A DNA stretch of 64,000 bases. Source: Acidobacteriaceae bacterium KBS 89 (GTDB lineage Bacteria > Acidobacteriota > Terriglobia > Terriglobales > Acidobacteriaceae). Location of the stretch: assembly GCA_000381605.1 (NCBI GenBank), contig KB906756.1:620001-684000 (forward strand), written 5' to 3'. The notes below the pieces were generated by a model. It searched no databases. It saw only the letters and a list, made by a program, of their open reading frames with translations, and was not told the origin of the DNA. Below, one piece after another: positions 8,624 to 18,173 of the stretch (positions are counted from its first letter, which is position 1; every line of letters begins with the position of its first letter). The translations under genes were made by a program, and so were the position numbers.

Positions 8624-9589
8624 ATGTCCATTTTGATAACCGGAGGAGCGGGCTTCATAGGAACACACACCGCCCGACTTCTGAACGGGGCAGGTCTGGA
8701 CGTCGTCATCCTTGATAACGCTCCAAGCGGGTTGCGCGAAGATCTCAGATTGGGCACATTTGTCCCCGGCGATGTCGCTGACGAAGCCCTAGTTCGTTCG
8801 ACGATTCGCGACCACGCCGTAACAGCTGTCATACACCTCGCCGCGAGCGCTCATATTGCGGAGTCAATGCAGCGGCCGGACCTGTACTTCGCGAACAATG
8901 TCGGCGCGACCTACAACTTGCTCAATGCAATGTGCGCGGAGAACGCGACAGAGTTCATATTCGCGTCGACCTGCGCCGTCTACGGAGATTCCGACACATC
9001 TGCTCTTCGCGAAGATAAAGCCCCTGCCCCAGTCAGTCCATATGGTGAATCAAAACTACAGATCGAACGAGCCCTTCAATGGTACGAGACCGCATTTGGG
9101 CTTCGATGGGCCGTACTGCGCTATTTCAACGTGGCCGGTGCAGAGCCCGGGCTCGGTGAAGATATCTCTTCGTCCAGACGAATTATCCCCAGGACCGTCA
9201 ATTGTGTGTTGAACTCCGAGACCCCGCTTTCGGTCTTCGGTACGTCCTTTCCCACGCCCGACGGCAGCGCCGTCCGAGACTATGTGCATGTATCGGACGT
9301 GGCACGGGCCAATCTGCAAGCCCTTCGCTACATACAGAGAGGCCAATCGGGAGCGCTGCTCAACATCGCCTCCGGAGTCGGGACTTCGGTGCTCGAAATT
9401 ATTGATGCCGTAACAGAACAGACAGGCAAACAAGTACCGTTCGATACTCGCCGAGGTCGCCCTGGCGATCCGGCATATGTAGTGGCAGATGTCTCTGAGG
9501 CACAGAAAGTAATCGGATGGAGTCCTTCCGAGTCCACCATCGAAAAGCTGGTAACTTCGGTAATCGAATCAGTGGTTTCCCGTGAGTAG
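8624..9589 (+). CDS. galE: UDP-glucose 4-epimerase-type NAD-dependent sugar epimerase
   Basis: 321 residues, extended short-chain dehydrogenase fold. The NAD-binding GGAGFIG sits at 7-13, the STCAVYG strand near 115-121, and the catalytic pair Tyr140/Lys144 in SPYGESK, followed by RYFNVAGA as in GalE proteins. The enzyme interconverts UDP-glucose and UDP-galactose through a 4-keto intermediate, supplying UDP-galactose or UDP-GalNAc to the transferases around it. ATG at 8624 begins with the usual ILITGGAG stretch. The exact sugar specificity cannot be read, since UDP-GlcNAc and UDP-uronate epimerases share these motifs. Confidence 0.87.
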   Translation: MSILITGGAGFIGTHTARLLNGAGLDVVILDNAPSGLREDLRLGTFVPGDVADEALVRSTIRDHAVTAVIHLAASAHIAESMQRPDLYFANNVGATYNLLNAMCAENATEFIFASTCAVYGDSDTSALREDKAPAPVSPYGESKLQIERALQWYETAFGLRWAVLRYFNVAGAEPGLGEDISSSRRIIPRTVNCVLNSETPLSVFGTSFPTPDGSAVRDYVHVSDVARANLQALRYIQRGQSGALLNIASGVGTSVLEIIDAVTEQTGKQVPFDTRRGRPGDPAYVVADVSEAQKVIGWSPSESTIEKLVTSVIESVVSRE

Positions 9590-9763
9590 CTACATCGTTT
9601 TCGTGCCATACGCGAATTTAAGCTGTATCTTTAAGTCTTAGAGTACGACTTCAACCGTAGAGACGGGCTTCACTCCGATGCATCGTAGGGCCTTTGTGCA
9701 GTATCTTTTGTGGCACGTCGGCATGGTCCACGGTTTCCCAGATTCGGAGTCGCTACGTCGAAG

Positions 9764-11314
9764 ATGCTGAGCAAACGACGCAAACACGCAGAGCGGGCCG
9801 CAGCATCTGCGACGCTCACCGCCTACACGGCAACTCTCGCCTTTGCGATACCGCGTCACGAGCCATGGGCTGACGAGGCCCAAGCATGGGAACTGGCGAC
9901 GAGCACCAATCTGAAAAGCCTATTTGTAACCTACATTCATTATGAGGGTTCTCCTGGCCTTTGGCACGCCCTCCTCTGGGTGCTGTCCCGCCTTGGTGCG
10001 ACGTACAACGGAATGCACTGGATTGCAGGGATGATCTCTCTCGCGACGATGATGCTTGTTGTCACCGCAGCGCCGTTTCCCCTTCTCGTTCGATTGCTCC
10101 TACCTTTCACTTATTTTTTCGTCTTCCAATACTCAGTTGTAGCGCGAAGCTATGTCCTTTTTCCGGCGGTACTGTTCTCTCTCGCTTTCTTTTGGAGAGA
10201 TCGCTGGAAGAATCCCGTCCTCACGGCTGTGCTGATTGGACTGCTCGCGAACATTTCACTCCACGGATTCGGAACCGCGATCGGCCTCACCATCGCTCTC
10301 GGAATAGAGTGGCTCCGGTCGGGCGACAAGTCTCTGTCGTGGTCCAAGCGCCTCCCTGTTGCCTCCCTGCTCCTGGTCGTACTTTTCGGATTCGCTCTTT
10401 GGTGCATTCTTCCCGCACATGACGCAGGTTGGGTGATCACCGTTAAGAGTATGAATAGTCGTTCACAATTGGGCGACAAAATAGCTAGTTTGGAGCTTCA
10501 CTATCCATGGCTTCATTACCTGGGGTTCCGTGGCAAAGCAGCCGTGGCGATGCTCTTCGACTTAACTCGCTCGCTCGCTCAGGGACTAGCATATCGATTC
10601 CACCTCGGCTTGATTCCTTGGCTGCTTCTCGCATTCCGATGGATTCGCCACGGGCAGACACGATACAGCATCCCAGTATTCATTCTGGCCGCGCTTTGCC
10701 CAATCATCGCAACTCACTTCTACCACGCCGGGCTCCTTTGGGTATTGTTCCTGTTCCTGTGGTGGATTACCTGGCCAGATCACGGAAGCAACTTCTCCAC
10801 TGGTCGCTCTGAGGCCGCCAGATGGAACGAGGTGCTGCTAACGGTATCAGCCTCTCTTTGCCTTCTCCTCCAACTGAGCTGGGGATTCACAGTGCTTCGA
10901 TTCGATGCCTTGAATCCCTATTCTCCCAATCGCGACGGGGCCGTCATTCTGCAGACCTATCTCAACCAGGGAAACAGGGTCGATGTTGCCATTCCCTCTC
11001 CACTCGATGGCGAAGGCCACGGCGCCTTCTATGTCACCGGCCTGGAGCCGTATTTCTCTAATGAACCTATCGGCAATATGCCGTTCCGTTTCTGGTTCTG
11101 GGGATGGGGTTACGACATGCGCCCTAAATACCTCCAGGATACAAATAGCCGGTCAGCCGTCATCATAGTAGAGGAAGTGGACGAAGACCCTCGCTACAGA
11201 ATCGAAGAAAAGCGCTTGGAATCTCTTGGCTATCAAAGGGATAGAGTTGTGTGTGGTCAGACTACCTATCCGCCCGATAGTTTCACTTTGTGTCATGCGT
11301 TTTATAAACCGTAA
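9764..11314 (+). CDS. Polytopic membrane protein, GT39/ArnT-like glycosyltransferase candidate
   Basis: About 516 residues from ATG at 9764; a GTG at 9710 is an alternative in the same frame with no better ribosome site. After a basic N-terminus and first membrane span comes HEPWADEAQAW, the 'DE' loop typical of dolichyl/undecaprenyl-phosphate-sugar mannosyl- and arabinosyltransferases (GT-C fold), then about ten hydrophobic segments and a C-terminal soluble domain of about 130 residues. Such enzymes use a lipid-linked sugar and act on the periplasmic face. The gene sits between galE and a GT2 gene in the same direction, consistent with glycan assembly. The GT-C assignment rests on the loop and topology only. 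Confidence 0.7.
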   Translation: MLSKRRKHAERAAASATLTAYTATLAFAIPRHEPWADEAQAWELATSTNLKSLFVTYIHYEGSPGLWHALLWVLSRLGATYNGMHWIAGMISLATMMLVVTAAPFPLLVRLLLPFTYFFVFQYSVVARSYVLFPAVLFSLAFFWRDRWKNPVLTAVLIGLLANISLHGFGTAIGLTIALGIEWLRSGDKSLSWSKRLPVASLLLVVLFGFALWCILPAHDAGWVITVKSMNSRSQLGDKIASLELHYPWLHYLGFRGKAAVAMLFDLTRSLAQGLAYRFHLGLIPWLLLAFRWIRHGQTRYSIPVFILAALCPIIATHFYHAGLLWVLFLFLWWITWPDHGSNFSTGRSEAARWNEVLLTVSASLCLLLQLSWGFTVLRFDALNPYSPNRDGAVILQTYLNQGNRVDVAIPSPLDGEGHGAFYVTGLEPYFSNEPIGNMPFRFWFWGWGYDMRPKYLQDTNSRSAVIIVEEVDEDPRYRIEEKRLESLGYQRDRVVCGQTTYPPDSFTLCHAFYKP

Positions 11315-11333
11315 TTGCATCGATCTGTCATTT

Positions 11334-12398
11334 ATGACACTTGCAGTGATTATCCCGGTCTACAACTCAAGCAGGCTGCTCAGAGAAACTCTGATTGCGG
11401 TCCAGTCTGGCACGCGCTCTCCCGACGAACTTATAGTCGTAGATGATGGTTCCACGGACGATAGTGCTGACGTTGCCAGGCAATTTGGCGCGCAGGTCAT
11501 TGTGATGAAGGCCAACGCGGGACCTGCCGCATGCCGAAATCACGCCGCTCTCCTATCCAAAAGCGACCTTTTGGTGTTTCTTGACGCCGATACCTGCGTT
11601 CACGCGGACACCCTCGAGATGATGGAACGTCACTTCCTTCATGACCCCACACTCGCAGCCGTTATTGGGTCGTATGATGACACACCGCGGGATCCAGGCC
11701 TTTGCTCGCAGTACAGAAACCTCTCCCATTGTTATGTGCATCGGGACGCCAACCGCAGTGCCCTCACCTTCTGGAGCGGGTGTGGCGGCGTGCGCCGCAG
11801 TGTATTCCTTGATGCCGCTGGGTTCGACGAGCGGTTCCACCGGCCCAGCATCGAAGATATTGAGTTCGGGTATCGGATTTCCGACAGGGGATCTAAGATC
11901 CGGCTCGACCCATCCATCAGCGTCACTCACACGAAGCGCTGGACGATATGGAACTCCATCCACACCGATGTCGTAGATCGCGGAATCCCGTGGATGGTAC
12001 TTCTCCTCCAGAGAGGCAGGGTGCCCGACGATCTCAACCTCAAAAAGCGCCATCGCGTCTCCACTGCACTCACAGGGCTCTCCATCCTATGTTTTGCGTA
12101 TGCGCTCCGTTCGCCGTCGTGGCTCATCCCGGCAATCGCACTCGCCGCGTCTGCGGTCTGTCTCGACGCAGGGTTGTTATGGTTCATCTATCGCAAAGGT
12201 GGGGGAAGAGTCTTCGCAGTCGCAGTTCCCATGACCTTTGTGCAAAATGCCTGTAAGCTCATCGCCCTATTTGGCGGCCTGATCCTCTTTGCCCTTCGTC
12301 GACATCTTCCTAGTCGTCTTAGCCGGGGAGAACGGCGATCGCAGATTATGGAGAAGCAACAACAAATCGGGCCCACTCTCCGCGGTCCACAGTCGTGA
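11334..12398 (+). CDS. Family 2 glycosyltransferase with C-terminal membrane segments
   Basis: 354 residues from ATG at 11334, 19 bases after the previous stop; an in-frame ATG at 11295 would overlap that gene. The GT-A domain opens with AVIIPVYNSS, then VVDDGSTDDS, ACRNHAA and the FLDADT metal motif, with SIEDIEFGYR at the catalytic-base position. Residues about 245-330 hold two or three hydrophobic spans, so the enzyme is membrane-anchored, as in transferases that act on lipid-linked acceptors. It appears co-transcribed with the GT39-like gene upstream and the ABC exporter downstream (86 bases). Confidence 0.85.
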   Translation: MTLAVIIPVYNSSRLLRETLIAVQSGTRSPDELIVVDDGSTDDSADVARQFGAQVIVMKANAGPAACRNHAALLSKSDLLVFLDADTCVHADTLEMMERHFLHDPTLAAVIGSYDDTPRDPGLCSQYRNLSHCYVHRDANRSALTFWSGCGGVRRSVFLDAAGFDERFHRPSIEDIEFGYRISDRGSKIRLDPSISVTHTKRWTIWNSIHTDVVDRGIPWMVLLLQRGRVPDDLNLKKRHRVSTALTGLSILCFAYALRSPSWLIPAIALAASAVCLDAGLLWFIYRKGGGRVFAVAVPMTFVQNACKLIALFGGLILFALRRHLPSRLSRGERRSQIMEKQQQIGPTLRGPQS

Positions 12399-12484
12399 TC
12401 TACTTCACCTCGAGAGTCGATATCACCGCTGTGTCCTGTACGTCGGACCGGAATGCCGCTAATTCGTAAGCTCGTTTAGCTCAA

Positions 12485-14332
12485 ATGAACCCAAAGGATC
12501 CCTTCAAATCGGGTACCGGCGCGGCGGCTCTGGTGTGGAGTCGCGCATTCCCAAACCTATTCGCATTGCTCCGCATGATCCCCCGCCCCCGATGGGCCGT
12601 GCTCGTTCTGGTGCCTCTCGGTGTCCTCTCATCCCTTGCCGAAATGATCGGCATCATCCTCATTCCGCTGTTCGTCTATTCCATGATGAACCAGCTCAGC
12701 TCTCTTGCGGCCAGTGGGGGAGCACTGGGCATCGCCCTGCGCTTCGCCATCGGGCATTTCCGGAGCTCACGGGAGATCGCCCTGGTCTTTCTGCTTTTGA
12801 TCGTCCTGCGCGGAATTCTAGCCTACGCGTATAGCACCACAACCTCTCATATAAGCGAGAACATCAGCCAGATCACCCGGGAACGAATCCATTATCTCTA
12901 CCTCACACTTCCTTACCGTTTCGTCCAGCGTCATGATCAGGCCACACTTGTCCAACTTCTTGGGGAGGAGGTCTATCTAGTTGCCAAGGCTTACACGAGC
13001 CTGACGCGAATCTTCATCAATTCCACCTTCATCGTAATGCTGGGTATTGTGCTCGCTGTCATCTCTTGGAAGATTATGTTCTGCGTCGTCCTCGGCTCCC
13101 TCCTTCTCTCCGCGGTTCTTCGCCTTCTCTCATACCGGGCCAGCGCGATCGGCACCGATGTCAAGCGCATCCACCGCGATCTCTGGGAACGAATGATGAT
13201 TACCCTCCAGGGCATGAAAATCATCCGTGCCTACGCGCAGGAAGACATTCATCATCGGCAGTTCCAGGTGGGCTCGGCGGAAGCTCGCAACGTAATTCTC
13301 CGCGAGTTGCAACTGCTTCTCCTGCTCGACCCTCTCACTGAGGTCGGATATCTCATCATCCTCGGATCGATCATCCTTGGGGCGCAGTCGCTCGGAATCA
13401 ACTTTGGAACGACCCTCACCTGCGTTGCCCTTCTCTACCGCTTGCAGCCACATGTACGCGAACTCGAAGGCCATCGACTGATGCTGCTTCAGCTCGAGCC
13501 GCAATTGGCCTCAGTCCGCGCAGTCCTCGAAGCCGAACAGCAAGAGCACGAACCGTCCGGCACCCTTGAGATCTCAACCATTCAGCGGGGCATCCGTTTC
13601 GAAAACGTAAGCTTTAACTATCAGCCGGAAGCCACACCTACTCTCCACCACCTCACTTTCAACATTCCCGCCGGTAAGACCACGGCCATCTTTGGTGCCA
13701 GCGGGTCGGGCAAAACGACCATCGTAAATCTCCTCCTACGCCTGTATCCACCGAATGGTGGACTCATATCCGTCGATGGAAACCCGCTTCAGGACCTGTC
13801 TCGAGCCCAGTGGCTCGCAATGGTTGGAGTCGCCGGTCAAGACGTCGACTTGATCAGTGGAAGCGTTGCAGACAACATCCGTTTGGCGGACAGTCATGCC
13901 TCTCAAGCAAGCATCGCAGCTGTCGCGGAAGCCATGGGAATCTCCGAGTTTCTCAACTCGCTGCCTGACCGCGAGAATACATGGGTCGGCCAGCAGGAAA
14001 TCCGCTTCTCAGGCGGTCAGAGGCAGCGAATAGGGCTCGCACGTGCAGTCCTGCGCAAACCAAAGCTACTTATCTTAGACGAAGCAATGAATGCCATGGA
14101 TACCGCGCTAGAGCAGCAAATCTGGCGCGCGATAGAGACTCGCTTTGCCGGTTGCACCATCCTCCTGATCACGCACCGCATTGAGACAGTTCTCGGCGTC
14201 GACAACGTAATCTGCCTCGCAGACGGATGCATCACAGGGGAAGGAAGTCCCAGAGAGATGCTTCGCGATCCCGCCAGTACTCTCTCTTTGGCGTTGCTTG
14301 CCAAAGAGGACGCAAAGCGGACCACGGACTAA
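12485..14332 (+). CDS. ABC exporter, fused permease and ATPase (MsbA-like)
   Basis: 615 residues. The N-terminal half has a six-span exporter membrane domain (about 35-320); the C-terminal half is a nucleotide-binding domain with Walker A GASGSGKTT near 404-412, signature FSGGQRQR near 508, Walker B LLILDE near 527-532 and an H-loop His in LITHRIE. The residue after the Walker B Glu is Ala in EAMNAMD, where most exporters have EATSALD; the catalytic Glu is kept. Half-size exporters of this kind flip lipids or lipid-linked sugars as homodimers. Being last in the glycan block, with no Wzx-type flippase seen, it is the best candidate for carrying the glycolipid product across the membrane. Confidence 0.85.
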   Translation: MNPKDPFKSGTGAAALVWSRAFPNLFALLRMIPRPRWAVLVLVPLGVLSSLAEMIGIILIPLFVYSMMNQLSSLAASGGALGIALRFAIGHFRSSREIALVFLLLIVLRGILAYAYSTTTSHISENISQITRERIHYLYLTLPYRFVQRHDQATLVQLLGEEVYLVAKAYTSLTRIFINSTFIVMLGIVLAVISWKIMFCVVLGSLLLSAVLRLLSYRASAIGTDVKRIHRDLWERMMITLQGMKIIRAYAQEDIHHRQFQVGSAEARNVILRELQLLLLLDPLTEVGYLIILGSIILGAQSLGINFGTTLTCVALLYRLQPHVRELEGHRLMLLQLEPQLASVRAVLEAEQQEHEPSGTLEISTIQRGIRFENVSFNYQPEATPTLHHLTFNIPAGKTTAIFGASGSGKTTIVNLLLRLYPPNGGLISVDGNPLQDLSRAQWLAMVGVAGQDVDLISGSVADNIRLADSHASQASIAAVAEAMGISEFLNSLPDRENTWVGQQEIRFSGGQRQRIGLARAVLRKPKLLILDEAMNAMDTALEQQIWRAIETRFAGCTILLITHRIETVLGVDNVICLADGCITGEGSPREMLRDPASTLSLALLAKEDAKRTTD

Positions 14333-14585
14333 AGTAAATTCCTCAATCGCCCTGGCTCCGGAAGGATCAAAAAATTTCGGATCAAAATCGCAATACGCGG
14401 CGACTCTCGAAAGTGTATTCAGAATATGGGTCAGACGAGAAGCATGCGACCGATCATGCCATTCCCGGTTCGCGCAGAAGTCCGACCATGCAGTGGCAGA
14501 TACAGACGTCGGGCTGAGAGAACCGTTTGCGGACTGCCCCGGTCTTGCTCTCGTCGTTCATCCTACCGCGTAAGTTATTGATTAT
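14333..14585 (+). other. Intergenic stretch between the ABC exporter and tRNA-Arg(TCG)
   Basis: No gene, hairpin terminator or mobile-element sequence is recognised. Bases 14569-14585 match the 3' flank of the other tRNA-Arg at 14 of 17 positions. Confidence 0.4.
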
Positions 14586-14662
14586 TGGTGCGCCCGGAAG
14601 GATTCGAACCTCCGACCCTTTGGTTCGAAGCCAAATGCTCTATCCAGCTGAGCTACGGGCGC
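14586..14662 (-). tRNA. tRNA-Arg, anticodon TCG
   Basis: 77 nt with encoded CCA. The acceptor arms are GCGCCCG/CGGGCGC, the T arm is GGTTCGAATCC, and the anticodon stem TTTGG/CCAAA holds the loop CTTCGAA, giving TCG for CGA-type Arg codons. It shares 70 of 77 bases with the tRNA-Arg(ACG) at 6286, including the whole D arm and acceptor stem. Confidence 0.97.
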
Positions 14663-14715
14663 GGAAAGCAGGTAATACAGACACTAAAAATAGCGGATAA
14701 TCCGCCCTACGGCAA

Positions 14716-14979
14716 CTAAGTCGCTGCAACGGGCTCTGGCGGCGGTGGCGTAACGAACATCGGTAAGGTCTCAACAATATCAAGGCCCGCACGGCGCAGC
14801 AGCTGGTGGATCACCGGTTCAGTCAATCGGGTGGCATCATATTCAACCCGCACGGTCTTCTTCGCTTCGTCCAGCTCAATGCGCCGAACGCCATAGACCT
14901 CCCGCACCTTGGCCATCGCCAGCGTGGCCGATTCGGTCGGAGGAACGCCATAGCGGTAGAGAACCTCAAGCTGTGTCAT
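14716..14979 (-). CDS. Small HMA-like domain protein
   Basis: 87 residues from ATG at 14979; the longer upstream frame is antisense-like. The pattern of a short strand, helix, strand 'VRRIELDEAKKTVRVEYDATRL', helix and 'LLRRAGLDI' follows the beta-alpha-beta-beta-alpha-beta layout of heavy-metal-associated domains, but the metal-binding CxxC is absent, so it probably does not carry copper. The proline-rich tail PPPPEPV is likely disordered. It is followed by a thioredoxin-like lipoprotein gene on the same strand further upstream, which may hint at a redox or metal context. The function is unknown. Confidence 0.65.
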   Translation of the reverse strand: MTQLEVLYRYGVPPTESATLAMAKVREVYGVRRIELDEAKKTVRVEYDATRLTEPVIHQLLRRAGLDIVETLPMFVTPPPPEPVAAT

Positions 14980-15035
14980 AGTTCGATGATACCAGTGCCG
15001 GGCAAAAGAAGAGCTTCGACAGTCGGCACAGCAGA

Positions 15036-15530
15036 CTATAGCTTCGACAGATAACCTGTGATCTCGGGACTGGCCCAGTCTTGCGCGCTGACAAACTTTC
15101 GCCGCAGTACGCCCTGTCTGTCGATGATATAGGTCTCCGGTATCTGTTCGGTTCCGTAAAGCGCGAAGATCCGCCGATCCTGATCGCGAATGGTGACCAA
15201 ATCGACGTGATGCTTGATCAGAAAGCGATGGTAAATATCGGGATCCTGGTCCATGCTCACCGCGACGACCGCCAGCTCCGGCATCTGCCTCTGTAGAGCA
15301 AGAAGACTGGGAAGCTCTTCGATGCACGGAGCACAAAAAGTCGCCCACAGATTCAACACAACGACCTGTCCGCGCAGTTTGCTCAGATCCACCGTCCGCG
15401 CTCCGTCGCTGATAGCAAACTGCGGCGCAGGCTTGCCGATGTTTCCCGGATGACTTCCCCGGTCGCAACCAGTCGCCAGCAAAGTTCCCAACACCAGACT
15501 TGCCCAGATTCGACGCACAACACGCTCCAC
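15036..15530 (-). CDS. TlpA/ResA-like thioredoxin-fold lipoprotein
   Basis: 164 residues from GTG at 15530. A lipoprotein signal ends LLATGC with Cys22 as the likely lipidated residue. The redoxin domain (about 30-164) carries the active site WATFCAPC with Cys66 and Cys69, and a cis-Pro loop in EQIPETYIID. TlpA/ResA proteins reduce disulfides outside the cytoplasm, usually for cytochrome c maturation or oxidase copper sites, and receive electrons from CcdA or DsbD; a DsbD-like protein is encoded at 38289. The gene is divergent from the glycosyltransferase at 15549, whose GTG lies 18 bases away. Confidence 0.88.
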   Translation of the reverse strand: MERVVRRIWASLVLGTLLATGCDRGSHPGNIGKPAPQFAISDGARTVDLSKLRGQVVVLNLWATFCAPCIEELPSLLALQRQMPELAVVAVSMDQDPDIYHRFLIKHHVDLVTIRDQDRRIFALYGTEQIPETYIIDRQGVLRRKFVSAQDWASPEITGYLSKL

Positions 15531-15548
15531 TTCCTATAATACGAAGTC

Positions 15549-16643
15549 GTGACCGACACAGACCGCGAGCTGGCCCCTAATTCGCACGAACAGCCCGATT
15601 TGGAGCTTTCGGTGATCATTCCCGCCCGCAATGAGGAAGGCTCCTTGCCAGCCTGCCTCACCTCCCTTCTGGCCCAATCCGAACCAGGCTTCGCCCTCGG
15701 ACTGCAATGGGAACTGATCATCGTCAACGACGCCTCAACCGACCGGACCCGCGCGATCGCCGCCGAAGCCGCTGCCACTCACGAAGGAGTCATCGTCCTC
15801 GACGCTCCCCCGCTCGACCTCAGCGATCGCGGAGGATTCACCGGCAAAAGCAACGCATGCTGGACCGGAGCCCAAGCCGCCCGCGGAAAACGCCTCCTCT
15901 TCACCGACGCCGACACGATCCACGAGCTCAACGACCTCACCCGCGCACTGCGAGAGGCGGACAAGCACAAAGCGATGCTCCTCTCCTACTCGCCCCGGCA
16001 AATAGTCACCGGCTTCTGGCAGCACGCCGTAATGCCCCTGGTCTTCTCCGAACTAGCCTCCGTCTACCCCTCCAAAGAGGTCAACGATCCGGCACGCCGC
16101 CTGGCAGCCGCCAACGGCCAATTCATCCTGGTAGACCGCGACGCCTACTTCTCCGTCGGCGGACACCGTGCCATCGGCAAAAATATTCTCGAAGACGTCG
16201 CCCTCGCCCACAACATCAAACGAGGTCCTCGAATCATCCGTTTTCGCTACGCCCCCGAAGCTCTTTCAACCCGGATGTACAAGACGACGTCGGAGATGAT
16301 CGAAGGCTGGACCAAGAACCTCGCTCTCCTCTTCCCCAAACCCCTTGCATTGGCGTTCTGGCGCATCCTTGACCTCGCATTATTCTTCGGACTCCCCGCA
16401 CTGGCTCTAGGCATCTATTGGCTGCTCCCGTGGCAACGCAGCGTTATCCTCCTTCTATGGGTTCGGACACTGTGGCGCTTCTATTCGCGCGTAGCTCGCT
16501 CAAACTTTCCCGCGTTTGATGTAGCTATCTCAATCCTCGGTATCCCGATCTTTGTTTATCTTCTTGTTCGTAGTGTCTTTAACCATCGCATCAAAAAGAA
16601 GGTTGCGTGGAAGGGACGAAGCTACAACACAACAACCTTATAA
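15549..16643 (+). CDS. Membrane glycosyltransferase, CrtQ/HpnB-like GT2
   Basis: 364 residues from GTG at 15549. The GT-A domain shows SVIIPARNEEGSL, IIVNDASTDRT, a GGFTGKSNACW loop and FTDADT, then ANGQFILVDRDAYFSVGGH, the layout of carotenoid- and hopanoid-associated transferases such as CrtQ and HpnB. Three or four hydrophobic spans follow (about 265-345) before a basic tail. Such enzymes glycosylate membrane-embedded isoprenoid lipids at the cytoplasmic face. No carotenoid or hopanoid gene lies beside it, so the acceptor is uncertain. It lies just outside the tRNA-bounded glycan block. Confidence 0.8.
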   Translation: MTDTDRELAPNSHEQPDLELSVIIPARNEEGSLPACLTSLLAQSEPGFALGLQWELIIVNDASTDRTRAIAAEAAATHEGVIVLDAPPLDLSDRGGFTGKSNACWTGAQAARGKRLLFTDADTIHELNDLTRALREADKHKAMLLSYSPRQIVTGFWQHAVMPLVFSELASVYPSKEVNDPARRLAAANGQFILVDRDAYFSVGGHRAIGKNILEDVALAHNIKRGPRIIRFRYAPEALSTRMYKTTSEMIEGWTKNLALLFPKPLALAFWRILDLALFFGLPALALGIYWLLPWQRSVILLLWVRTLWRFYSRVARSNFPAFDVAISILGIPIFVYLLVRSVFNHRIKKKVAWKGRSYNTTTL

Positions 16644-16697
16644 CTGTCGTTTTGTAACCAAATCGCCCCAAAACACATCTATTGATAGAGACCTTGA

Positions 16698-17108
16698 ATG
16701 ATCTTCCTTACCCGCAAAGCGGAATTTTCCTCGGCGCACTATTACTGGAACGACGCCTGGTCTCCCGAAGAGAATCTACGGGTCTTCGGCAAATGCTCGA
16801 ATCGCAACGGTCACGGTCACAACTACACTCTTGAAGTTACCGTCGCTGGCGCGGTCGATCCTACGTCTGGATTTGTCGTCGATCTGAAAGAGCTGAAGGA
16901 CATTCTCGAGCGGGAGGTTGTCAGCGTCTATGATCATCGACATTTGAATCTTGAAGTCTCCGAGTTCAAAACGACGATCCCAACGACGGAGAACATAGCG
17001 ATCGCAATCTGGCGTCGGCTCGACGATAAGATTCCCAACGCGAAGCTATACCGTGTTCGCGTCTACGAGATGCCTGATTTATTCGCGGATTATTATGGTG
17101 AGCAATGA
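16698..17108 (+). CDS. 6-pyruvoyltetrahydropterin synthase family protein, copy 1
   Basis: 136 residues. Zinc ligands His14 (SSAHYY) and His39/His41 (GHGHNY) are present, as is the catalytic Cys33 in FGKC. The stretch FGKCSNRNGHGHNY is much closer to animal PTPS than to bacterial QueD. The enzyme converts 7,8-dihydroneopterin triphosphate to 6-pyruvoyltetrahydropterin; QueD relatives make 6-carboxytetrahydropterin for queuosine. Its stop overlaps the start of the second copy by four bases, and folE, which makes the substrate, is the third gene. The pair and the motif favour a tetrahydrobiopterin-type pathway. Confidence 0.88.
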   Translation: MIFLTRKAEFSSAHYYWNDAWSPEENLRVFGKCSNRNGHGHNYTLEVTVAGAVDPTSGFVVDLKELKDILEREVVSVYDHRHLNLEVSEFKTTIPTTENIAIAIWRRLDDKIPNAKLYRVRVYEMPDLFADYYGEQ

Positions 17109-17533
17109 AAGCGCACCTAAGCCGTCGGTACCACTTCAGCGCCTCGCATCGGCTACATACAGACGCCTACGATGCTGCACAGAATTTTGCCGTCTTCGGC
17201 AAATGCAACAACCCGCATGGTCACGGCCACAACTACACGGTGCAGGTAACATTGAGTGGCCAGGTCAATCCCGTGACAGGAATGGTTTGCGATCTCGCAG
17301 AGCTCGATGAATTCGCGCAAACAAATCTGCTTGATCGGTTTGATCACACCAATTTGAATACGCTGGACTGCTTTGCGAACAAAGTCTCCACAACAGAAAA
17401 TCTAAGTATTGAGATTCACCGCATCTTTCAGGGCTTTGAAGCGGCCCATCTCGAGCAGATCCATGTTGAGGAGACCAGCAACAACTCATTTGACTACGCC
17501 GGCGAGACAGACCTGGCGCCGGGCAGGATCTAA
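17105..17533 (+). CDS. 6-pyruvoyltetrahydropterin synthase family protein, copy 2
   Basis: 142 residues with the same zinc ligands (His15, His40, His42) and catalytic Cys34 in FGKCNNPHGHGHNY, which matches the human enzyme's FGKCNNPNGHGHNY at all but one position. The DRFDHTNLN segment and the late Glu in STTEN are also conserved. Translation is coupled to copy 1 (ATGA overlap at 17105-17108), and folE follows 15 bases later. With both copies apparently catalytic, one may be the PTPS and the other a sepiapterin- or queuosine-type side branch, or they may form a mixed hexamer. Which does what cannot be read. Confidence 0.9.
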   Translation: MKAHLSRRYHFSASHRLHTDAYDAAQNFAVFGKCNNPHGHGHNYTVQVTLSGQVNPVTGMVCDLAELDEFAQTNLLDRFDHTNLNTLDCFANKVSTTENLSIEIHRIFQGFEAAHLEQIHVEETSNNSFDYAGETDLAPGRI

Positions 17534-17548
17534 GAAAGGCGCTTCCAA

Positions 17549-18154
<606 letters not shown>

Positions 18155-18173
18155 CAACTAGACTGGAAGATGC

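Noticed and set aside
6286..14662. Prophage or integrative element between the tRNA-Arg genes
   Set aside because: No integrase, phage, plasmid or conjugation gene lies inside, and the flanking copies are complete tRNAs with different anticodons rather than a gene and an att fragment.
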